Shown here one piece after another: positions 13,682-19,406 of a DNA stretch of 19,406 bases (position 1 is the first letter of the stretch; every line of letters begins with the position of its first letter). The notes under the pieces are model-generated. The model saw only the letters and a list, made by a program, of their open reading frames with translations. It had not been told where the DNA came from and ran no database searches. Location of the stretch: NCBI GenBank assembly GCA_041394725.1, contig JAWKHR010000080.1:1-19406 (forward strand). Direction: 5' to 3'. Origin of the DNA: JAWKHR01 sp041394725. Its GTDB lineage: Bacteria; Acidobacteriota; Vicinamibacteria; Vicinamibacterales; SCN-69-37. Both the position numbers and the translations under genes were made by a program.

Positions 13682-15388
13682 ATGCTTCGTTTTCTTGGCG
13701 TTCGGCACCTCGCGGTCATCGATCACCTCGAGGTCGAGTTCGAGCCGGGCCTCAACCTGCTCACGGGGGAGACGGGCGCCGGCAAGTCGGTCCTGGTCGA
13801 GGCCATCGACCTGCTGCTCGGCGGTCGCGCCAGCGCGGATCTCGTCCGCACCGGGGAAGCGCACGCGACGATTCAGGCGGTCTTCGACCGGCCCGACGGC
13901 CGCGAGGTCATCGTGCGCCGCGAAATCTCCGCGCAGGGCCGCAGCCGTGCCTTCATCGACGACGCCCTTGCGACCAGCTCGGCGCTCCGGGACCTCGGCG
14001 GCACGCTCGTCGATCTGCACGGCCAGCACGAACACCAGACGCTCCTCGACCCGGCGGGGCATGTGGACCTGCTCGACGGGTTTGCCGGGCTGACGGCCGA
14101 CGTCGCCGCCCTCGGGGAGACCTACGACGCCTGGCGCGCCGCCGCCCAGGCGCTCGAGCGCACCACCCTCGACGACCGCGAGAAGCGGGCGCGCATGGAG
14201 ATGGCGTCGTTCCAGCTCCAGGAGATCGACAAGGTCAACCCGGTTGCCGGCGAGGACGAGCAGCTCGGCGCCGAGCGCACGGTGCTCGCCAATGCCGATC
14301 GGCTGAGCCGGCTCGCCGGCGAGGCGTTCGGGACGCTCTATGAAGGGGAGGGCGCCGCGCTCGCGACGCTCGGCACGGTCTGGAAACGCGTGGGGGACCT
14401 CGCCGCCATCGACCCGGCCTTCGCCCCCTACGTCGCCCAGCGCGACGAGCTGAAGTCCGGCCTCGAAGACCTCGCGTACTTCCTGCGCGAGTACCTGGCG
14501 CGCCTGGACGCGTCCCCGGAGCGCCTGCAGGCCGTCGAGGATCGCCTCGCGGCGCTCGAACGCCTCAAGCGCCGGCACGGTCCGACGCTGGCCGACGTCC
14601 GGGCGAAGCGCCAGGCGCTGATGGACGAACTCTCCGCGCTCGGCGCCACCGACGAGCGGATTGCCGAGCTGGGCAAGGCCGCCGAGGACGCGCGGAGGGC
14701 GTTCGAGAAGGCCGCACGGCGCGTCTCCGGCGCGCGCGTCGCCGCCGCCGAGCGCCTGGCCCGGGCCCTGGAAACGGCGCTCGCCGAGCTGGCGATGCCG
14801 AAGTCGCGCGTGGATCTCCGCGTCCAGCCGCAGGCCGATCCCGAGACGTGGACGCGCCGCGGGCTCGACGCCGTGGAGTTCTACCTGTCGCCGAACCCGG
14901 GCGAAGAGGTGCGGCCGCTGGCGCGCATCGCGTCCGGTGGCGAGCTCTCGCGCGTGATGCTGGCTCTCCGGACGCTCGCCGCGCCCGACGAGCCCGGGAG
15001 AACACTCGTGTTCGATGAGGTGGATGCCGGCATCGGCGGGGAAGCCGCCGACGCGGTGGGCGCGCGGCTCCAGGAACTTGCGCGGACATACCAGGTGCTC
15101 TGCATCACCCACCTCCCGCAGATTGCCGCCCGCGCGGGCACCCACTTCCAGATCAGCAAGCGCATCCGAGGCGGCCGGACGGAGACCGCGCTCACCCGGC
15201 TCGAGCCGGCCGGGCGCGTGCAGGAAGTCGGGCGCATGATCGCCGGCGCCGAAGTCTCGGCGCAGGTCGTCGCGTCGGCCGAAGAGATGATCCGCGTGAG
15301 GGGAAGCGGAGCAGGCGAAACAAAAGCAAAAGGCGAAAGCGAAAGGCGCCAGAAGGCGAAAGCGAAGGGGCAGCCGCGTGGCGCGTAG
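13682..15388 (+). CDS. recN: DNA repair protein RecN
   Basis: 568 residues. SMC-like ATPase used in double-strand break repair. The N-terminal half of the ATPase has Walker A GETGAGKS at 29-36 and a following VDLHGQHEHQ motif typical of RecN. The middle (about 150-370) is helical and coiled-coil. The C-terminal half has signature SGGELSR starting at Ser418 and Walker B ending Asp445-Glu446 in VFDEVDAGIGG, then the D-loop and CITHLPQIAA. The last ~28 residues (after EEMIRVRG) are a Lys/Ala/Glu/Gly tail coded by an A/G-rich repeat, which is not part of the family domain. The ATG is preceded by GGGAG at about 11 bases. Its end overlaps miaB by 11 bases. Confidence 0.95.
   Translation: MLRFLGVRHLAVIDHLEVEFEPGLNLLTGETGAGKSVLVEAIDLLLGGRASADLVRTGEAHATIQAVFDRPDGREVIVRREISAQGRSRAFIDDALATSSALRDLGGTLVDLHGQHEHQTLLDPAGHVDLLDGFAGLTADVAALGETYDAWRAAAQALERTTLDDREKRARMEMASFQLQEIDKVNPVAGEDEQLGAERTVLANADRLSRLAGEAFGTLYEGEGAALATLGTVWKRVGDLAAIDPAFAPYVAQRDELKSGLEDLAYFLREYLARLDASPERLQAVEDRLAALERLKRRHGPTLADVRAKRQALMDELSALGATDERIAELGKAAEDARRAFEKAARRVSGARVAAAERLARALETALAELAMPKSRVDLRVQPQADPETWTRRGLDAVEFYLSPNPGEEVRPLARIASGGELSRVMLALRTLAAPDEPGRTLVFDEVDAGIGGEAADAVGARLQELARTYQVLCITHLPQIAARAGTHFQISKRIRGGRTETALTRLEPAGRVQEVGRMIAGAEVSAQVVASAEEMIRVRGSGAGETKAKGESERRQKAKAKGQPRGA
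15315..15370 (+). repeat. A/G-rich direct repeat at the recN 3' end
   Basis: A 14-bp sequence, AAGGCGAAAGCGAA, occurs perfectly at 15330-15343 and again at 15353-15366, inside a wider A/G-rich stretch made from GCGAAA-like units. It encodes the basic tail of RecN. Its last bases (AGGGG, 15366-15370) lie 7 bases before the miaB GTG and act as its Shine-Dalgarno. Composition differs sharply from the surrounding GC-rich coding DNA. Confidence 0.8.
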
Positions 15389-16703
15389 GTACCTGATCGA
15401 TACGTTCGGCTGCCAGATGAACCTTCACGACGCGGAGCGGATGGCCGGCCTCCTCGAGGCGGAGGGCTACGCGCCCGCCTCGTCCGATGCCGACGCGGAC
15501 CTGGTGGTCATCAACACATGCAGCGTCCGCGAGCGTGCCGAGGAGAAGCTCTACACCCGCCTCGGTGAGGTGCGCGTTGCCGCCGAGGAACGCGGCCAAA
15601 AACCGATCGTGGCGGTGACGGGGTGCGTGGCCCAGCAGGAAGGGGACTCGCTCTTCTCGCGTCACCCGGGCATCGACGTGGTCGTCGGCACGCAGAGCGT
15701 CAAGCGCCTGCCGGTGCTCGTGCAGGACGCGCTCGAGTCGCGCCACCGGCGCATCGACGTCAATCCACACGAGGACGTCTCGTTTCCGCTGGGCGTCGCT
15801 CGAAGCGCGGATCCGATTCGCGCCCGGGTGACCATCATCGAAGGCTGCAACGAGTTCTGCGCGTTCTGCGTCGTCCCCTACACCCGCGGCCACGAGCGGA
15901 TGCGGCCCGTGGCCGACATCCTCGCGGAGGTCGGGGAGGCGGCGCGGACGGGGCATCGGGAAGTCCAGCTGCTCGGTCAGATCGTCAACCACTACCAGGC
16001 GCCCGACCAGGCCGCGTGCGACTTCGCGACGCTGCTCGAGCGTGTCGCGGCGGTGCCCGGCATCTCGCGCGTGCGGTTCGCCAGCCCGCATCCGCGCCAT
16101 GTGAGCCGTCGGCTGATGGAGGTCATCCGCGACGTGCCCCAGGTCTGCAAGCATCTGCACCTGCCGGTGCAGTCCGGATCGAATCGGATACTGGCGGCGA
16201 TGCGGCGGCGGCATACGCGCGAGCACTACCTGGCGCTGGTGGACGAGCTGCGGGACACCGTGCCGGGCATCGCGCTCTCGACGGACATGATCGTCGGGTT
16301 TCCCGGCGAGACGGCGGAGGACTTCGAGGCCACGCTCGACCTGGTCGCGCGCTCGCGATTCCACTCGATGTACAGCTTCAAGTACTCGCCCCGGCCCAAT
16401 ACGCTCGCCCTGAAGCGGATGCCGGACGACGTGACCGAGGCGGAAAAGACGCGCCGGATCATGGCGCTGCAGGCGCTCCAGCGCGACGTACAGACGTCGC
16501 TCTTTGCCGGGGCCGTCGGGACGACGTGCGAGGTCCTGATTGACCACACGTCCCGGCGGCGGGACTGGGAAGTCGCCGGGCGGACGTCCGGCAACACGGT
16601 CGTGAACCTGCCCGGCGCGCCAGGGTTGCTGGGCGAACTGCGCGACGTCCGCATCACCGGCTACGGACCGAACAGCCTGCGCGGCGAGCTCGCGCGGGGC
16701 TGA
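15378..16703 (+). CDS. miaB: tRNA-2-methylthio-N6-dimethylallyladenosine synthase MiaB
   Basis: 441 residues, GTG start with AGGGG 7 bases upstream, overlapping recN by 11 bases. Radical-SAM methylthiotransferase that converts i6A37 to ms2i6A37 in tRNAs reading UNN codons. The N-terminal UPF0004 domain supplies cluster ligands Cys12 (TFGCQMN), Cys48 (INTCSVRE) and Cys83 (VTGCVAQQ). The radical-SAM cluster is bound by Cys157, Cys161 and Cys164 (CNEFCAFC). A TRAM RNA-binding domain follows at about 375-441. TFGCQMN, PYTRGHERMRP and HLPVQSGSN point to MiaB rather than RimO or MtaB. The usual GQNVN motif reads GQIVN here (Ile202). Confidence 0.95.
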   Translation: MARRYLIDTFGCQMNLHDAERMAGLLEAEGYAPASSDADADLVVINTCSVRERAEEKLYTRLGEVRVAAEERGQKPIVAVTGCVAQQEGDSLFSRHPGIDVVVGTQSVKRLPVLVQDALESRHRRIDVNPHEDVSFPLGVARSADPIRARVTIIEGCNEFCAFCVVPYTRGHERMRPVADILAEVGEAARTGHREVQLLGQIVNHYQAPDQAACDFATLLERVAAVPGISRVRFASPHPRHVSRRLMEVIRDVPQVCKHLHLPVQSGSNRILAAMRRRHTREHYLALVDELRDTVPGIALSTDMIVGFPGETAEDFEATLDLVARSRFHSMYSFKYSPRPNTLALKRMPDDVTEAEKTRRIMALQALQRDVQTSLFAGAVGTTCEVLIDHTSRRRDWEVAGRTSGNTVVNLPGAPGLLGELRDVRITGYGPNSLRGELARG

Positions 16704-16713
16704 GGGAGGCTCC

Positions 16714-17196
16714 ATGCTGATCGAAGTGTCCATCAAGGGCCTCATGGTCGATCCCGTCACGAACATGCCGATCGTGCTGCTTCGTGACGATGAGCAGCAG
16801 CGCGTCCTTCCGATCTGGGTCGGCCCGGTGGAGGCCAATGCGATCGCGCTCCAGATCGAGAACGTGGCGCCCCCGCGTCCGATGACGCACGACCTGCTGC
16901 GGAACATGATCCAGGAGTTCGGCGCCACGCTCGAGCGCGTCATCATCTGGGACCTGCGCGACGGGACGTTCTACGCGTATCTCGAGCTCAGGCGGGATGG
17001 CGAGACGCTGCTGGTGGACGCGCGCCCGAGCGACGCGATTGCGCTGTCGCTGCGGTCGCGCACGCCGATCTTCGTCGAGTCGCACGTCCTCGAAGAGGCC
17101 AAGACGCCCGAGGTGTCCACCGAACGAGCAGACCAGGAGCGCCTCCAGCGCTGGCTCGAGAGCCTCGATCCCGACGATCTCGGCTACAAGATGTAG
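16714..17196 (+). CDS. Bifunctional nuclease family (DUF151) protein
   Basis: 160 residues. Conserved blocks of the BFN/DUF151 family are visible: LPIWVGPVEANAIAL (about 33-47), RPMTHDLLRNMIQEFG, FYAYLELRRDG and VDARPSDAIALSLR with TPIFV (about 106-122). Characterised members from other organisms have been reported to act on RNA and DNA; the function of bacterial members is largely untested, so a nuclease activity here is only inferred. The C-terminal 30 residues are acidic and charged, ending DPDDLGYKM. It has a strong SD (GGGAGG at 16704-16709, four-base spacer) and begins 10 bases after miaB, so it belongs to the recN-miaB transcription unit. Confidence 0.88.
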   Translation: MLIEVSIKGLMVDPVTNMPIVLLRDDEQQRVLPIWVGPVEANAIALQIENVAPPRPMTHDLLRNMIQEFGATLERVIIWDLRDGTFYAYLELRRDGETLLVDARPSDAIALSLRSRTPIFVESHVLEEAKTPEVSTERADQERLQRWLESLDPDDLGYKM

Positions 17197-17205
17197 TGGT
17201 CTTCC

Positions 17206-17234
17206 TTGACACGCCCCAAGGGCGTTCCTAGAAT
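17206..17234 (+). promoter_or_regulatory. Sigma-70-type promoter of parAB
   Basis: Perfect -35 TTGACA (17206-17211), a 17-base spacer and -10 TAGAAT (17229-17234, one mismatch to TATAAT). It starts 10 bases after the stop of the DUF151 gene and gives a leader of about 36 bases to the parA ATG. This is the best promoter in the window. Confidence 0.85.
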
Positions 17235-17239
17235 GGCCC

Positions 17240-17270
17240 GGTCGGCGATGACAGAATTCGCCGGCCGACC
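17240..17270. promoter_or_regulatory. Inverted repeat in the parA leader
   Basis: Perfect 7-bp arms GGTCGGC (17240-17246) and GCCGACC (17264-17270) flank the expected transcription start and leader. An overlapping alternative pairing (17243-17248 with 17258-17263) is also possible. It could be an operator for autoregulation by ParA or ParB, or an RNA hairpin affecting initiation at the SD-poor parA start. Function is inferred. Confidence 0.45.
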
Positions 17271-17276
17271 CAGACC

Positions 17277-18032
17277 ATGGTTATTGCAGTCGCCAACCAG
17301 AAGGGCGGCGTTGGCAAGACGACCACGGCGATCAATCTTGCGGCGGCACTGGCACTTCGCAACAAGAAAACCCTCCTGATCGACCTTGATCCTCAAGCTA
17401 ACTCCACGATGTCGTACCTCGACATCATGGCCGTCGATCGCTCGATGTACGACGTCTTCGTGGATCCCTCGCTGGCCCTCGGCGACGTCATCCGGCAGTC
17501 CAGTCAGGAGAACCTGTGGGTGGCTCCGTCGCGGATTGCCCTGGCCAAGCTCGAAGCGCGCCTCGTGGGGGAGTTGGACGCGCACTTCAAGCTGAAGGAC
17601 AAGCTCGCGCCGGTCATGGACCGGTTCGAGGCGGTGGTGATCGACTGTCCGCCGGCGCTTGGACTGCTCACCGTGAATGCCCTGGTGGCGGCCTCGCACC
17701 TCCTGATCCCCATCCAGTCGTCGTATTTCGCGCTCGAGGGCACGGACGACCTGCTGGAGACGATCGAGAAGGTCCGCGCGCGCGCCAATCCGCACCTGCG
17801 GATCCTCGGCGTGGTCATCACGATGCACGACAAGCGCACGGCACTGGCGCGGGACATCCGGACCCAGATCGACAAGGTCTTCGGCAAGAAGGTGTTCCGC
17901 ACGGTGATCACGAAGAGCGTTCGCCTGGAGGAGAGCCCGGCGTACAAGGAGTCGATCTTCAAGTTCGCTCCTGACTCGTCCGGCGCGACCGAGTACTACC
18001 GGCTTTGCGAGGAGGTCATCGACCGTGTCTAA
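17277..18032 (+). CDS. parA: Chromosome partitioning ATPase ParA (Soj)
   Basis: 251 residues. Deviant Walker A ATPase KGGVGKTT at 9-16, with signature Lys9 and catalytic Lys14. IDLDPQANST (Walker A' region) and VVIDCPPALGLL (Walker B) follow, and then ALEGTDDLLETIEKV. The length and the absence of an N-terminal DNA-binding extension make it a chromosomal, type Ib-like ParA/Soj rather than a plasmid type Ia protein. It would form ATP-dependent gradients on the nucleoid that move ParB-bound origin regions. It is followed by parB with an 8-base overlap. The ATG has no visible Shine-Dalgarno, only the leader inverted repeat. Usual gidAB neighbours are not in view. Confidence 0.95.
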   Translation: MVIAVANQKGGVGKTTTAINLAAALALRNKKTLLIDLDPQANSTMSYLDIMAVDRSMYDVFVDPSLALGDVIRQSSQENLWVAPSRIALAKLEARLVGELDAHFKLKDKLAPVMDRFEAVVIDCPPALGLLTVNALVAASHLLIPIQSSYFALEGTDDLLETIEKVRARANPHLRILGVVITMHDKRTALARDIRTQIDKVFGKKVFRTVITKSVRLEESPAYKESIFKFAPDSSGATEYYRLCEEVIDRV

Positions 18033-18846
18033 GCGCGGACTTCCAGTTTCCCTGAAGATGCGACACGACGAGCACTACGTCGACTCGCTGACGAATTCCG
18101 CCGGCACGCCCATCGGCCGCCTGGTGCCGATCGAGAAGGTCGATCCGAATCCGGATCAGCCGCGGCAGGTCATGGGCGATCTCTCCGAGCTCATCGCTTC
18201 AATCACCGAGAAGGGCATCATCGAGCCGCTGATCGTCAGGCAGCGGGGCGAGCGCTTCCAGATCATCGCGGGGGAGCGTCGCTACCAGGCCGCTGTGCGC
18301 GCCGGCATCCAGGAACTGCCCGTCGTGATCCGTGAGGTCGACGACACGGAGATCATCGAGGTGGCGCTGGTCGAGAACATCCAGCGCAAGGACCTCGGGG
18401 CCTTCGAAGAGGCCGAGGCGCTGGCGAGCCTGGCCGACCGATGCGGCTACACCCACGAGGACCTGGCGAAGCGGCTGGGCAAATCGCGGACGTCGATTAC
18501 CGAGTCGCTGGCCCTGGCTGACATGCCGGCCGAGATTCGGAATCTTTGTCGGCTGGCCGACATTTCCTCCAAGTCATTGCTCCTGCAGATAGTTAGGCAG
18601 CAGAAGCCCGAGAAAATGGTCGCGCTGATCGAGCAACTGACGCGCGATGGACAGGTGACTCGCGAGAAGGCCAGGAAGGTGGCCGCGAAACCGAAGGCCG
18701 GCCGGCCGAAGGCGTTCGTCTTCCAGTATCGGCCGCCGACCAAGGCCTTCAACCTGAAGCTGCAGTTCCGCAAGAGCGACGTGGACAAGACGGAGGTCAT
18801 CTCCGCGCTCGAGGCCATCATCGAGGAACTCCGGTCAGGCGACTGA
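18025..18846 (+). CDS. parB: Chromosome partitioning protein ParB
   Basis: 273 residues, GTG start with GGAGG at 18011-18015, overlapping parA by 8 bases. The N-terminal CTP-binding domain has box I-type PNPDQPRQ (41-48), GERRYQ at 83-88 and ENIQRKDL at 117-124, all needed for the CTP-dependent clamp. A central helix-turn-helix domain (about 135-190, with LAKRLGKSRTSITESLAL) would bind parS. The linker is basic and the C-terminal dimerisation region runs from about 225 to 273. The N-terminus lacks the common GLGRGL opening and instead has about 30 lineage-specific residues. No canonical parS 16-mer was seen in this window. Confidence 0.95.
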   Translation: MSKRGLPVSLKMRHDEHYVDSLTNSAGTPIGRLVPIEKVDPNPDQPRQVMGDLSELIASITEKGIIEPLIVRQRGERFQIIAGERRYQAAVRAGIQELPVVIREVDDTEIIEVALVENIQRKDLGAFEEAEALASLADRCGYTHEDLAKRLGKSRTSITESLALADMPAEIRNLCRLADISSKSLLLQIVRQQKPEKMVALIEQLTRDGQVTREKARKVAAKPKAGRPKAFVFQYRPPTKAFNLKLQFRKSDVDKTEVISALEAIIEELRSGD

Positions 18847-18909
18847 CGATTGCCGCCTGGGACACGGCGCTGTCCATTCGCGGCGCCACCGGAAAGCAGA
18901 GCACGCACA

Positions 18910-18952
18910 CTGGCCAGGCTCGCGCAAAGCGCGGGCCTGGCCAGATTCGTTT
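18910..18952 (+). terminator. Intrinsic terminator downstream of parB
   Basis: 16-bp stem with one G-T wobble (arms 18910-18925 and 18929-18944), an AAA loop, then the moderately T-rich tail ATTCGTTT. It begins 63 bases after the parB stop. This is the strongest hairpin in the window and a good end for the parAB transcript. Confidence 0.85.
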
Positions 18953-19406
18953 CGGGTGACTGGTCAGCATTTTCCGCAGATCGCCATCGTCCATCCAGGC
19001 GCAGGCGCCATCGGCGTTGCGCGGGCGGTAGCCAAAGCCCGGCGAGCTCGTCCGTGACATGGCCGCGACCACATCGCCGCCGCGCTTGCGGCCGTGCTGT
19101 GGTCAGCCCTTGACAGGGTCGGGGCGGCCCCCCGAAACCCACTGGCGACCTCTGGACGCGGGCTTCGCTGCGGCGCGCCCAGGCGCGCTGGCAACGCGCC
19201 GCTGATGATGGCGCTCTCGAGGTCGAGTGCAGTTTGCCTGGACGGCCGATGAGGAAACGCGCTCTACGAAGATACGGACCACAGGGTTCTCAGTTGCTGC
19301 ATGAGCATTCATGTTCGTGCATGGCGAGACTGGATCAAGTCCGGCGCAGGCGCCAACAGGATTGGGCCGGGCGAAAGTGGGTGCCTCGTGAAGAGGCGGG
19401 CTTGCC
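18953..19406. other. Right-hand region without an assignable gene
   Basis: Nothing here can be assigned to a known family. On the minus strand one frame runs from about 19312 to 18818 with a single TGA (19103-19105). Its lower part reads GFGYRPRNADGACAWMDDG and then LRKMLTSHPKRIWPG, with GC-rich third positions resembling real codons, so it may be a decayed gene or merely a chance open frame in GC-rich DNA. On the plus strand a frame with an ATG at 19249 stays open to the window edge and has an Arg-rich product; it could be the start of a gene. The 12-bp near-palindrome GGCGCAGGCGCC occurs at 18998-19009 and 19343-19354. No tRNA, insertion-sequence ends or CRISPR repeats were recognised. Confidence 0.4.

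Noticed and set aside
15192..16946. 584-codon open frame antisense to miaB
   Set aside because: It spans the 3' end of recN, miaB and the start of the next gene; low-complexity composition and no domain.
19110..19138. TTGACA in the right-hand region as a promoter
   Set aside because: The sequence 17 bases downstream (CGAAAC) does not resemble a -10 element and no gene starts nearby.
19182..19200. 6-bp GC hairpin as a terminator
   Set aside because: Only 6 bp, no T-run, and GGCGCG/CGCGCC pairs are frequent by chance at this base composition.
17197..19406. parS site near parAB
   Set aside because: I looked for the TGTTTCACGTGAAACA-type 16-mer and close variants and found none in this window.
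1..19406. tRNA, rRNA, CRISPR array, transposase or restriction/defence genes
   Set aside because: None recognised on either strand; the gene content is housekeeping and regulatory.

Overview
The window is high-GC DNA (by eye about two thirds G+C) from a Gram-negative bacterium with an outer membrane: it carries LPS-export genes and a full Tol-Pal set. Finding lptB-rpoN-hpf directly joined to hprK-rapZ-EIIA(Man)-ptsH-ptsI, plus a TonB-like protein in place of a classical TolA, suggests Acidobacteriota, probably Vicinamibacteria. That placement is inference from gene order and composition; no rRNA gene is present to confirm it.

Region 1 (1-7877, plus strand) is one tightly packed cluster: the end of an LptA/OstA-like gene, lptB, rpoN (sigma-54), long-form hpf, hprK, rapZ, a mannose-family EIIA, ptsH, ptsI and a small cupin. 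Most junctions overlap by 1-4 bases or are separated by under 30 bases. No PTS membrane permease is present, so EI-HPr-EIIA looks like a regulatory phosphorelay. HPr has both phosphorylation sites, His15 for EI and Ser46 for the HPr kinase encoded nearby. A 26-bp tandem duplication spans the hprK/rapZ junction and creates a 9-codon minigene between the two.

Region 2 (7957-13544, minus strand) converges on region 1 at a strong inverted repeat. Read from its promoter side it is tolQ/exbB, tolR/exbD, a TonB/TolA-like protein, tolB, pal, cpoB and then ssb. This is a cell-envelope division and outer-membrane integrity operon, with ssb last.

Region 3 (13682-17196, plus strand) starts from a divergent intergenic region and holds recN (DNA repair), miaB (tRNA 2-methylthiolation) and a DUF151/bifunctional-nuclease-family gene. 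The recN 3' end carries an A/G-rich repeat that also supplies the miaB ribosome binding site.

Region 4 (17197-18952, plus strand) is a chromosomal parA-parB pair. It has its own near-consensus sigma-70 promoter and ends at a strong hairpin terminator.

Region 5 (18953-19406) has no gene that can be supported with confidence. Most of the window is conserved core metabolism and housekeeping. The unusual details are the duplicated translational-coupling site, cysteine pairs in the TonB-like and TolB proteins, altered conserved motifs in PtsI and MiaB, and the unexplained right-hand end.
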